From contig OZ038530.1 of NCBI GenBank assembly GCA_964036665.1, forward strand, positions 9,326,501 through 9,390,500: a stretch of 64,000 nt of DNA, in the 5' to 3' direction. The position numbers and the translations under genes were made by a program. Below, piece by piece: positions 21,851 through 32,601 of this stretch (the first letter of the stretch is position 1; each line of letters starts with the position of its first letter). This DNA is from Gordius sp. MW1 (taxonomy: Eukaryota > Nematomorpha > Gordioida > Gordea > Gordiidae). Below the pieces are notes generated by a model, which was given only the letters and a program-made list of their open reading frames with translations, made no database searches and had not been told where the DNA came from.

Positions 21851-22164
21851 TTATTTTAAACATAAAAACTCCAGGATAAATTCCAAAGTACTTGTATCGC
21901 CAACAAAAGATTTCCTAGGTTCGACATAGGGCAGACCCCTACTTTGGGGTCTCATAGACCCCAGAGATGATAGTGAAATCCTATCGGGAGTCAGGGGTCT
22001 AGTTGAGGTTGATTTTAAGGAAAAAGCCTTCATCTTAGAATCAATTAATAGCATTTCATCTATCATATAATCGCTAATGTCACTAATAACGTCGCTGGGT
22101 TTATCCGAATCCAAAGAGCTGCTTTCACCTAGGCTCATAGACTGACCCAACTGGTCATTATTAC
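21851..22164 (-). pseudogene. Upstream exon of unidentified gene, copy 1
   Basis: Acceptor TTCATTCATTCATAG on the minus strand leads in phase 1 into NNDQLGQSMSLGESSSLDSD, then SDYMIDEMLLIDSKMKAFSL and SMRPQSRGLPYVEPRKSFVG. Serine-rich, probably disordered at first, then a helical segment. The 3' splice boundary is unclear; the frame stays open to a stop near 21851. It lies upstream of the exon at 20899-21423 on the same strand and is duplicated with it at 39277-39590. Function unknown. Confidence 0.4.
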
Positions 22165-22200
22165 CTATGAATGAATGAATAATTTGGTTTATTAATAAGT

Positions 22201-22584
22201 TTTTTCAATAGGTTGTTTCATAAGTAACAAAAAATGAAATTAAGCTTTATCCATGTATTGTTTTAGAATATTTTATCAAAAATCTCATACAAGAGTACGC
22301 CACTGAATGGCTGTTTGCTTTTTTTCCTCTCAGTAGTCTCAGGGAGCGAGAATATTGCATTGCATGGCGGCCTCCTAGGCTGAGCTTTTTTTTTACAAAA
22401 CGTTAGTTATTTACTTAAAAATGGCGCGTGTTTCCTAAAATTAGCGATTATATCGTGGAAATTTTGATGAAATTCATGTCATAAAGTTTTTTTGATTGAT
22501 TTCAAGTAGTGGTATACCGCATTCTCCAGAAAAACCAACTTTCAAATAGCGATTGAGTGGTGAAAACAGTTTTATGCTCTAAAC
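22201..22584. other. Spacer, nothing recognised
   Basis: AT-rich sequence to the right of the duplicated unit. No coding or element ends were seen. Confidence 0.4.
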
Positions 22585-22686
22585 TAGAAACCTGCACAGG
22601 TGACCCGAACCCCGACCTCGGGTTGAAATTTTTTAAAGTGCTTTCGGGCCGGGTTCGGGTTGAAAAAAGTGACTTGCAGGTCTCTA
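22585..22686. mobile_element. 102 bp hAT MITE (TAGAG type)
   Basis: TAGAAACCTGCA on the left and TGCAGGTCTCTA on the right are inverted. The flanks CTCTAAAC (22577-22584) and CCCTAAAC (22687-22694) are an 8-bp duplication with one mismatch. The interior is CCCGAACCCCGACCTCGGG-type repeat. It is the smallest member of a group of hAT elements in this window. Confidence 0.75.
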
Positions 22687-22918
22687 CCCTAAACTACGTT
22701 TAAGTGAGTGGAGTGAGACGCCTTGTGCAGGTATGTGGTCATTTCTTGGGATACTTTCTTTAATTTCTGGGAGAAATAAAACTAATTAAATTGTTTTTTA
22801 AGGCAAATTAAACTGCGAAAACTGTGCTGAAATACAAAAGCATATTTTTTGTTTTGTTGGTAACTAGAGTTTATATTTGTAATTTGGTATAGTCTTGGCA
22901 GAAATGAAAAAGCTTATT

Positions 22919-23160
22919 ATGTAATTGCTATGCAATTTACGGGCTCGCTTTAGGTTGTCCGTCCTGCCCGTCTTGTACTATCCTGTCCAACTTGTAATTT
23001 TTCAATAATTGCCGAGGATACTTATTCCGATTTTTAATGGCTGTGGACTTAAGTTGCGGATTGGCTTTAATTTTTTCGACCCCCGCGACTGACCTTTATG
23101 TATTAATGATAAGGATACTTTTCCATGGGATTCTAGTCAAAAACATTTCAATATATTATT
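22919..23160 (+). repeat. HINE-related repeat, variant also at 30386-30620
   Basis: Starts with GCTATGCAATTTACGGGCTC and GTTGTCCGTCC, then TCCAACTTGTAATTTTTCAA, GGCTGTGGACTTA and GATTGGCTTTA. The same order appears at 30386-30620. It shares the block end of the HINE-like family but has a different body, so it is a sister family. Confidence 0.55.
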
Positions 23161-23387
23161 GCATTTTTAAAGGTAAATTTCATTAGTTTTCCTAAAAAGC
23201 CCAGCCAAATCGATGTCTATTTTAACGATTCACTTGTCAAAGACCCTGTTGACTAACCTTGGATGACCCATTAAAGAGCACTGTAGAGGGTAGACAAAGA
23301 GAAAATCTTTTACGCTTTTCACACTTGTCCCCTCACCTCACCTTGTTGTCATGTCTAACCCTACTTATATAAATTGTCTATAAATAA

Positions 23388-24504
23388 ACTCGGGCCTTCG
23401 GCTCTTGTGGGAAGGGGAAGAGGGGAAGGGAAGGGGTGAAGGGAAGGGGGGAAGGGAAGGGCGAACTCTTCTGTACTCTGTATAAAAGTAGCATATTTGC
23501 TATGCAATTTATGGGCGAGAAAGGTGGGAAGAGGCGAGAATGCCTATAGGGGGGTATTAAATGCAAAATGATTAGTTAATTATTTATACAAAAAGAGTCA
23601 AAAAAAACGAAAAAAAAACTTCGTTTCACAGTTTGGCCAATGGTCATTTTTTCATTGGTCAGTAGCCAGGATCCGGTAAATTTGGATATAAATTCATAAG
23701 AGTCAAAAAAACGAAAAAAAAATTTCGATTCACATTTTGGCCAATGGTCATTTTTTTCCATTGGTCAGCAGCCAGGACACGGTATAAGTAGATATAAATT
23801 CATAAGAGTCAAAAAAAAACGAAAAAAAATTTTCGATTCACATTTTGGCTAATGGTCATTTTTTTCCATTGGTCAGCAGCCAACGGACGGCTAAAAAGCC
23901 ATATTATCAATGGTAACAAGAACAATCATAATAGTCAAAAAAAAACGAAATAAAAATTTTCGATTCACATTTTGGCCAATGGTCATTTCATTCCATTGGT
24001 CAGCAGCCAACGGACGGCCAAAAAGTCTTATTATCAATGGTATTAACAAGAACAATATATTAATTTAAACAAAAAAAATAAAAATAAAATTGGCCTCTCC
24101 GGGATTCGAACCCACAGCAGGAGAGGCATAGGCTTTTGTAAGGGGGGGGGGGGGGGTCACAGGGACCCATATCAGTAGAGGCATAGGCTCTGCTAGGGGA
24201 GGGCATAGTGTAATTATCAATGTTAGCCAAAAAACGGAAAAAAAATTTCGATTCACATTTTGGCCAATGGTCATTTTTTCCATCGGTCAGGCGCCAGCGG
24301 ACGGCCAGAATGTCATAAATAGATAGATAGATATTAACAAGAACAAAATATTAATTTAATTTTAAAAAATTAAAAAAAAATTCGTCCCTTCCCTGGCTTG
24401 AACCCGACACCTCCAGGTCACAAAGCTGGCGCCACTAACTTGGTGGAGGGACGACGGACGACGCACCAAAAACGAGCCCATAAATTGCATAGCAATTAAT
24501 AATA
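23388..24504 (+). mobile_element. HINE-like repeat, complete, with minisatellite
   Basis: Hairpin end CTCGGGCCTTCGGCTC at about 23388 and G-rich tract, internal TTTGCTATGCAATTTATGGG, five minisatellite units (23590-24300), then a tRNA-like module on the minus strand (24388-24450) and the end block CGAGCCCATAAATTGCATAG. A poly-G run near 24140 is a simple repeat. Non-coding. Confidence 0.7.
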
Positions 24505-24915
24505 GCTTTTTAATGCCATCTTTGGAATCGATTCTAATTGCAAAGGGGAATTTAGGGTGGAGTTTGAAAGTTTAACATGTAAAAATCATGAAACTAAAAG
24601 TCGATCAAACAAAACCCCCCAACCGTTTTTACAACATGTAGCACTAAAGTAATTTAGATAATTCGCTGAATGTATCGGGTTGTGGTAAAATCTAGAAGAA
24701 ACGATTTTTGAAAATTTAGTGTTAAATTTTATATGAAATGTTAAATGGAATGGACATATTAAGAAAAAATTTTAATTAAATTTAGGTTAGCAGGCTTACA
24801 TAACTAGGCTTGGAACACATGTTTTTTTAGTTGTTAAGTGCTCTTGTAAGGTGAAATTGGCTTATTATTAATTTTTAAAATATATATTAAAAATCGGCAA
24901 ATTCACTTTTTAATT
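24505..24915. other. Spacer, nothing recognised
   Basis: AT-rich; no coding or repeat ends seen. Confidence 0.4.
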
Positions 24916-26262
24916 GTTATGCAATTTATGGCCTCGTTTTTTGTTGTCCGTCCGTTGTCCGTCCGTTGTCCACCAAGTTATGGCGCCAGATTTAGGACCT
25001 GGAGGTCTTGAGTTCAAGCCAGGGAGAGACGAATTTATTTTTATTTTTGTTTTAAATTAAATTAATATTTTGTTCTTGTTAATAACATTAATAATATGAC
25101 TTTTTGACCGTCCGCTGGCTACTGACCAATGAAAAAATGACCATTGGCCAAATAAATCGAAATTTTTAATTGCTATATGCAATTTATGGTATTTTTTCGT
25201 CTTGGAATAGGTTAACATTGATAATTACCCTATGCCCTTTCCTACAAGGGCCTACGCCTCTACTGATATGGGCCCTGTGCCCCTTACCAAAGCCTATGCC
25301 TCTACTGATACGGGTCCCTGTGCCCCTACCAAACCCTATGCCTTTACTAATGTGGGTTCGAATCCCGGAGAGGGCAAATTTTTATTTATTTTTTAAATTA
25401 AATTAATATATTGTTCTTGTTAATACCATTAATAATATGGCTTTTTGGTCGTCCACTGGCTACTGACCAATGGAAAAAAATGACCATTGACCAAAATGTG
25501 AAAATTTTTTTCTCGTTTTTTTGACTCGTATGTATTTATAGACCGTATCTTGGTGCTGACCGATAACAAAAATGACCATTGGCCAAATTGTTTTATACAA
25601 GGGCCTATGCCTATAATGATACGGGTCCCTGTGCCCCTACCAAACCCTATGCCTTTACTAAGGTTGGTTCGAAATCCGGAGAGGGCAAAATTTTTATTTA
25701 TTTTTTAAATTAAATTAATATATTGTTCTTGTTAATACCCTTGATAATATAACTTTTTAACCGTGCCCTAACTACTGACCAATGGAAAAAAATGACCATT
25801 GGCCAAATTGTGAATCGAAATTTTTTTTCCGTTTTTTTTGAGTCTTATGTCTGTTCCTGCTAATACCATTGATAATATGACTTTTTGGCCGTCCGCTGGC
25901 TGCTGACCAATGGAAAAAAAAGACCATTGGCCAAAGTAAGCATCAAAAATGTTTTTCGTTTTTTTTGGCTATCATTGACTTATAGAGTATCTGTTGGTAC
26001 AGACCAATGAAAAAAATGACCATTGGCCAAATTGTGAATCGAAATTTTTTTTCCGTTTTTTTTTTGACTCTTATGACTGTTCCTGTTAATACCATTGATA
26101 ATATGACTTTTTGGCCGTCCGCTGGCTGCTGACCAATGGAGAAAAATGACCATTGGCCAAAGTGAGCATCAAAAGTTTTTTCCCCGTTTTTTTGGCTATC
26201 ATTCACTTATACAGTTTCTGTTGGTACTAACCAATGGAAAAAAATGACCATTGGCCAATTTT
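24916..26262 (-). repeat. HINE-like repeat, block end plus long minisatellite
   Basis: Begins with TATGCAATTTATGGCCTCG and GTTGTCCGTCCG repeats, then the tRNA-like module (24967-25032), two rounds of the CTATGCCTCTACTGATA phrase (25225-25375) with GGTTCGAATCCCGGAGAGGG, and about seven units of the dyad minisatellite (25430-26262) in the opposite orientation to that at 13150-13860. The hairpin end is missing. Confidence 0.65.
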
Positions 26263-27117
26263 ATAAATAACCTAAAAATTTACTATAGATGGTCTAACAG
26301 ACAGCCAACTATGTAATATATTTTTAACCTTATAAATGCATATATATTTTTTTATTGGGTTAATATATTTCATTTAATTAGATTGTGATTTCATCGAAAA
26401 CCTAAAAAGTAATAGTTAAATAAATATAGGTATTAGATTCTAATTTACGTTACAATATATTGATAGAAACTAAAACAAAATTTGAAACCTCCTTCAAAGG
26501 TATAATCATAGCCCGTTCTTTCTAATTAAATTCAATCTTCTATTAAACTATTAAAACACGAATTGTACTTTATTAGATGGCGCGCGTAAGTTTATATAAT
26601 TAGTAAAATTTTCCTACGTGTCATAGATATTACACCGCACGTGAATAAATCAAAATGCATAATAGAATTTTTATTTTAAAATAAAAATATTATATGCTAG
26701 AGATAACCCATCTTCGAAGTCTGTCAGGTAGTTAGCTTATATTATTATTAATTTTGCCTGTGTATATACTCCTTTTTGTTTTACTTGAATATTTTAGGAA
26801 GATCGAAAGGTATACTAAAAAACTTTATCCTAAAATAAACATACAAAATTTGCATAGTGGCTACAATGAATGGATATAGTAAATAATGATTGTCACAATT
26901 TTTAAAACATAAACAAAATATTTATTTGTAGTTAGAAAATTATTGTTCATTATTTATAAATAACTATTTTAATCTAACTATTCAAAATGATTTTTATAGC
27001 AATTGTCAAGTTGCCAAATAATTACCGTAAATTGATGCATTCTTTTACTATCAATACGACTTATAAGATTTTAATATTTTTTAACTATTTCTTTTTAACT
27101 TATAAGGTGCTGTAATT
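26263..27117. other. AT-rich stretch before the micro-exon gene
   Basis: No coding seen. It is the likely upstream region of the exon chain starting at 27118; no core-promoter motif stands out. Confidence 0.35.
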
Positions 27118-27711
27118 ATGGCTAAAAAAGGTGTAAGTAATGTAAACAAAAATTTTAAAACTAAGCATGCTGAGTTAAATTCTTTAAATTTTTAATCCTT
27201 GAAAAATATTATAATTGATTAAAATGGTACACTAATAAATTAATGTTTACAATATAATTTTTTGCACTTTAGTAACACCTGCCGAAGGTAGTGCTAACAA
27301 TTTTAATGGGAATTAAAATTTTCATTATAAATCTATTTTATATAGGGGATAAATTAATAGATCAACTCGGACGTAACGATATGTTTTGATTTATACACCT
27401 AAGGCACTTTAAAATATTTAAAATTTGCGTATATTTATTACATATACATATAAAATTATAGTTGATTTCATGAAAGAAGATAAAAAAATTATTAATTTAT
27501 TACAACATTGCTATACTAATCCCACGAACCAAGAAGCAAAAATTTCGGAATTTAGTTATATAAGTATTTTGTAACATTTTCTTAATTATTCTGAATAAAA
27601 TATAAGTGACTGGTGAACAACCTGTCAACTTAACTTTAAATTCTAATGATTTTAATAACTTTAATTAATTTATAGATCTTAATGCTACCCAATCAATAAG
27701 CAATTTACAAA
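27118..27711 (+). CDS. Micro-exon gene, partial, unknown protein
   Basis: Four small exons chain without a frame conflict: 27118-27130 (ATG start, MAKK, donor GTGTAAGT), 27273-27287 (15 nt, acceptor TTTGCACTTTAG, TPAE), 27462-27563 (acceptor AAATTATAG, DFMKEDKKIINLLQHCYTNP then TNQEAKISEFSYI, donor GTATTT) and 27676-27711 (acceptor TTTATAG, LNATQSISNLQ, donor GTAAGAATT). Every intron interrupts a codon after its first base (phase 1), and the internal exons are symmetric. Junction codons are GTA, GTT and AAT. No signal peptide or domain is visible. Continuation after 27711 was not found, so the gene may go on with exons I missed or be truncated. It could be a lineage-specific host gene or the N-terminal part of a transposon gene such as the one at 61760. 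Confidence 0.45.
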
Positions 27712-28997
27712 GTAAGAATTATTTAACTTAAATTCTATTCACAATTTTATGAATTTGAAATTAAATGTCATAAGTGTTTTTCATTGCTATTGATTATTAA
27801 TTGGTTATCGATTATTGATCAAAAAACCATAACATACCTCCTTCTACTCACCCCCTCCCCCCGCCCTTCTCAATCAAACGTTATAGGCGATAGTAGCGCT
27901 TAGCTAGCTAGTATTCCTCAATTTGACCTTGGACGCGTGAGTGGCAAACATACACCACTACCCTGCCGCGATAAGTCAACCTTAGTATTAATTGCTGTCA
28001 TTTTAACACATATATTCTCAAAGATTTCTTCTTTTAATTATAATTACTATTTTAATTATTTAACTAGTTTTTGGTATTTTTATTCATTCAAAGGGTTGTG
28101 AAGTTTTTAGGAACAAAATGCACCAAATTTGAGTGAATAACGCATTTATTGTTGAAAAAATGTTAATTTTATCCCTCCTTAAATCATTATTGCCCCCCCC
28201 CTTTAATTGCAATGGTGGCTACGCCTATGACTTATTATAATTAATATTGCAAAATTTTTGGTTAGTTATTTAATAACAATTTAAGATATTTGCAATATTT
28301 GACTGCACCGTTTATGCTGTAATTAATTAAAAATTAACAAAAAGTTCGGCTTTGTCCGTATATCTATTTATTTATTTATTAATATTGAATATTGTTTATT
28401 CACGAGGGGGGTGGGGTAAATGGAATTGGAAATTAATTATAGGTTAAATTGATTTTGGTAAATTTTTTAATCCTAGGTTAGGTTAAATCGAATTTGCAAA
28501 TGATAGAGGTCTCTAATCTTTATATTTTATCAATCTTTAAAACATACTTAAGGGTTTGGTTTTAATCTAAATTTATAATTAGTGTAGGGCAGGTAAATCT
28601 TTAGCCGTAAAAAATGACCAACAAGGCCTTTTGGGTGAATAATAATGATTTCAAAATTTTGTCAAATCCCCCTGACAACTCTTTTTTTCCTTTTTATTAT
28701 TCTGATGGCTTACTAAGATATTGACATATTTATTTTATATATGCATGAGCATAGGCCAAATATAATGATTTTTACGAAAGTAATGTATATTCTTTACTAA
28801 TTTTGGGAGTTTATATACCACATATATATGAGAGGCCTACTATATTTAAAGGGAAAAAGATTAAATTAATAATTACCTCTTCCTACGTGTTCCTAAAAGC
28901 TTTATCCCTGGCCACCCTGGGCACCTACGGGTAAAGTTTCGACATCGGGCGGGTAGTTTCAGAATTTAGCCCTTTTTTAAAACTAAAAGGAATCTTA
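27712..28997. other. Spacer with one MITE scrap
   Basis: 28165-28235 is a fragment of the GGCTACGCC MITE family. The rest is AT-rich with no recognised gene. Further exons of the chain ending at 27711 could hide here. Confidence 0.35.
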
Positions 28998-29382
28998 ATT
29001 GCTATGCAATTTATGGGCTCGTTTTTGGTTGTCCGTCGTCCGTTGTCCGTTTTTTTTTAATTTTTTTTTAATTAAATTAATATTTTGTTCTTGTTAATAC
29101 CATTTGACTGTCTGCTAACCATTAGAAAATATCACCACTGGCCAAAGTGATGGAAAATTTGTATAAATAATTAATTAATCATTAGGCATTTAATACCCCC
29201 TATAGGCATTCTCGCCCCTTCCCACCTTTCTCGCCCATGAATTGCATAGCAAATATGATACATTTATACGGAGTATAGATGAGTCGTCCCCTCTTTCCTT
29301 CCCCTCCTCCCCTTCCCCTCCTCCTCTTCCCCTCCTCCCCTTCCCTTCTCCCCCTTCCCACGAGGGCCGAAGGCCCCAGTTT
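28998..29382 (-). mobile_element. Short HINE-like repeat with both ends
   Basis: Only 385 bp but has both family ends: ATTGCTATGCAATTTATGGG with GTTGTCCGTCGTCC on the left, and CTTCCC tract plus hairpin GAGGGCCGAAGGCCC on the right. CATGAATTGCATAGCAAAT, the internal inverted partner of the left end, lies about 130 bp from the hairpin end. It lacks the minisatellite, so it shows the minimal mobile unit. Confidence 0.7.
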
Positions 29383-29434
29383 ATATGTTTAAATTGACAT
29401 TGTATTAATCAAAATTTAATTTTCCTAAATATAG

Positions 29435-32400
29435 CCCTACAAAACAAACTAATGACCAGACGTCCAGTGGCCATATTAGTTGGACAAGGAATCATTCCGC
29501 GTAAGTCCACATATTTTTATTCCTCTTTTTGTGGCTTTATATCAATTTTAGTTTAGTGCTCTAAGTAAAATATTGCTAAGTAAAATTTGAGCTAAGTTTC
29601 AATTTTAAACATGTGGCCTTAGCCTGCCCATTTCCCAAATTCAATTATTCAATTTTGCTAAAAAAATATTTATGTAAAACCAAGCCTTTTTTTGCCCCTT
29701 CTATCCGCCGGAGTACCTCCATCCATAGTAAACTAGTTGAAAAGTTAAATGATTTTTTGCCGGCATCACTTTCATCTAGTTTAGTTTCCTAAAAGCCGCT
29801 GAGTCTTGTTTGGTCGATCTTGGGGTTTATTGGACTAAACATATGCAAACCAACGGGTTTTTGGTCTGTTTACATTAGTCGGCCTCTAGGCTTAGTCGAA
29901 ATTTGAAAACCAGACCAGAGTCGACAGTTTGTCTTAGTTAAACCAAAAGTTGACCAAACAAAACCCAGCCCTTTTTTCAACACTAAGACAAACGCTCCCA
30001 CTGCCAGCTTAAGTATATGAGGCTGTAGCATGGGCTTTGTCAGAGGGAGGCAGAGAGGGCAGTTGCCCCCCCCCCCTAATTGAACCTCCCTGAAGCATTA
30101 TTGCTCCCCCCCCCTCTAGTTCCAATCCTGGCTACGCCCATAATATTTTAGGTGGGATCACATTGTACAGGGGTATGGTCAATTTTAGGATATACTTATT
30201 AAACAAAGGTCTGGTCAATGGGCTTTTATGAGATTTTTTGAAACTTTTAATTTTAGGTTCTTAATTAGTTTGAAGCATTGTTATAATACTAACTTAGCGC
30301 ATCGAAATGACCTTTCTGTTAGACCAGCTCAAGCAAGGCTAATAGAGCAAACCTATTCATATCGCTTTATTCTAATGTTTTCATTTGCTATGCAATTTAT
30401 GAAGTCGTTTTTGGTTGTCCGTCCGTCTTGTCCAACTCGTAATTTTTCAATAATTGCCTGGAAACTTACACCGGTTTTTAATGGCCGTGGACTTATGCTT
30501 ATGTAAAAGAGTTATTTTTTTTTGTGCTTTCGCAAATACACTAGCTAATGACCGCTGATTGGCTTTACTTTTGTCGACCTCGCCCGACTAATTATTACCT
30601 TTATTAATGAATTTTATTTGGGCAACTTGTTATTTTTCTGTGTGATAAATATTGATTTAGATCCATTCAGAAACGTGACGGTGGGTAAAGATTTACCAGG
30701 ATCGGCTGCACTCGGGTCATCCATAAATGAATCGGCTCGATTTTTTCATTCCCTCAGCGCGTCTATCAAGGATCCCCACATCTTGAAAGCTTTGGAGGGT
30801 TTTCAGGTATCTGATTAGTACTAAACGCGCTAAAACCCATTTTTACAACATTTTTAGTCCAAAATCTTAATGTCTTGACCTTCCACTATAACGTGTTTTT
30901 TACTAAATAAAATTGGAAATTTTTGCAATGAATTGGTCATTTCGTAGGAAAGATGCATCTTTTAGCAATGTAAATGATAAGCGATATTCATTGTAGCTCA
31001 TAAAAATGTCGTAAAATTTTTAGGATTGCATAAGCTAACGGAACTTGAAATCCTGATTTCAAAAATTCATATAATATAAAACGCACAAGAAGAGTTCTAT
31101 GTTAAAAAAATTAAATTTATATTCAAGGGCATAGCCTGCATTGGGTTTAGAGGGTATTTTTACAAATTTTAGCCATAATTTTAATAAATTTTAGCAATTT
31201 TTTGGATTTAAAGGAGGGCAGCCGCCCCTCTCTGCCCCCCTGGCTACGCCCATGGCCAAAATTTATTTGTTTGACCTTTAATAATTTTCATGTATTCCTA
31301 TGTTCCATGGCCCCGTGACTAATTTTTTGGACGGTCTGGCTAATATGAAAAAAGCAGGATTAAAAGGGTCGGGCCAACAAGTTTTTGGGCCCACTTGCAG
31401 GCTGTGGGCCGACGACGACTCCGTGTGTAAAAATGCTAGCGCAAATTGCTGTGATGCGGAAAATTGCTACTTTGAAACGTTTGATTTACGCGATGTGGGA
31501 ATGAGGGATGATAATAAAGATTTCATAAGAAATCCACGAAGACCATTGTCTTACGTGAGTTTTTATTAGTTTTTGCGAATAGTGCGAACTCTTTAGCTTT
31601 GATTTGCTTAACAGTGTTAGAATTGAGAATCCCATACATTGTGTTTGAATCAAAATTTTGGTTTTATTTGACTTTTAAGAGTTCTTTCGAAGCTAACGTG
31701 ATATAACCATAGGCAAATAGACTGCTCATCAACTTTAAATAAATTTACCGTTTTTTCGCCATTTTACACAAATATGGGAAGGACATATAGTTTATGGTAA
31801 TTTTGGTTAATATAAGTGTTTTTAGGAATTTAAGAAAAAATTGAACTAGTCAAACATTAAAAACAGCATTTTAAAATATGTATCATTCACAAAATTCATA
31901 AAATAAAAATACGGTGATGATGTGATGTTTAAGCAATTTAGTGCCATCTGCATTTAATTAAATAATCATTTATTAAGATCCCTTTTATTTTTATTAACTA
32001 TTCACCTTTTCTTTTTTAACAATGGGGTACACTGCACAAAGACATGGGATATAGTTAAATTCAAAATGGTGCATTTAGTGGTACACATTTTAATATATGA
32101 AGAACCATATTAAATTAGCAGTCTATGTAGTGTAGTCTATAAAAATAACTAAACCTAGCGTGTTACGTGATATAACTCTATAAACTATCTACTACTGACT
32201 TGTAATAAAGAACAATTTGATTGAATAAATCAGTTAATTACTCTAAAATCCTGTAACTTTTTACGTAAATTGTTGTCATTGATTACAAATTTTATTGCTT
32301 GAAATCGGTTTATTTTCGAAATTATATATTATAATTTTTCCTAATATTTAGGCATGAAAAACTAGGAATCAATCAGTATCTGGCTTCTGAAGTGGCTAAC

Positions 32401-32601
32401 ATAGAAGATGCAGGAGATTACAGGATTAAAATTGACACTGACCCTGCTTGCTTGGACTACTCACCCTCATACATAACGCTATCACGTTTCTTAAGTATTT
32501 TAAACCTTTCTGAAATTTTTTTGTTTATTAAACTAATCATTTATTATTTAAAAAAAAACATATATTCTGAAGATGAAGAAATAATTATGAAAAAAAGTTG
32601 A
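29435..32601 (+). CDS. Partial gene for a cysteine-rich protein, unidentified
   Basis: Exons: 29435-29500 (MTRRPVAILVGQGIIP, possible ATG at 29452, donor GTAAGT), 30661-30806 (acceptor GATTTAG; NVTVGKDLPGSAALGSSINE then HSLSASIKDPHILKALEGFQ), 31303-31554 (FHGPVTNFLDGLANMKKAGL, then CRLWADDDSVCKNASANCCD, donor GTGAGT) and about 32351-32500 (KLGINQYLASEVANIEDAGD then IDTDPACLDYSP). The first junction gives CAT and keeps frame; exons 2 and 3 both leave in phase 0. At the expected start of exon 3 the genome has TG rather than AG, and the exon-4 start is ambiguous. Several N-x-S/T sequons and a C..C..CC..C cluster suggest an extracellular or lumenal protein. The gene may be decaying. Exon 4 is duplicated at about 50540-50680. 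I do not recognise the family. Confidence 0.5.
30010..30150. repeat. MITE relic inside the gene
   Basis: C-rich GTTGCCCCCC and CTGGCTACGCCCAT phrases of the short MITE family, here in an intron between 29500 and 30661. Confidence 0.45.
30386..30620 (+). repeat. HINE-related repeat variant in an intron
   Basis: Matches 22919-23160 in order: TGCTATGCAATTTATGAAGT, TTGTCCGTCC, TCCAACTCGTAATTTTTCAA, GGCCGTGGACTTA and GATTGGCTTTA. It ends close to the exon at 30661. Confidence 0.55.

Larger units (their letters stand above)
19200..22200 (-). repeat. Duplicated unit, copy 1: gypsy fragment plus gene exons
   Basis: Collinear with 36818-39638. Both copies begin at the same place after a HINE-like repeat (CTGATATGGGATCATAAGGT). 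Both hold, on the minus strand, a Ty3/gypsy polymerase fragment, then two exons of an unidentified gene with a MITE between them. Copy 1 has about 180 bp near 19270-19450 that copy 2 lacks. The whole HINE-plus-gypsy-plus-exon block therefore moved or was duplicated together. Confidence 0.8.

Noticed and set aside
27118-27711. Naming this an aphid BICYCLE effector gene
   Set aside because: Phase-1 micro-exons fit, but there is no signal peptide and no paired C-Y-C motif, so the family cannot be claimed.
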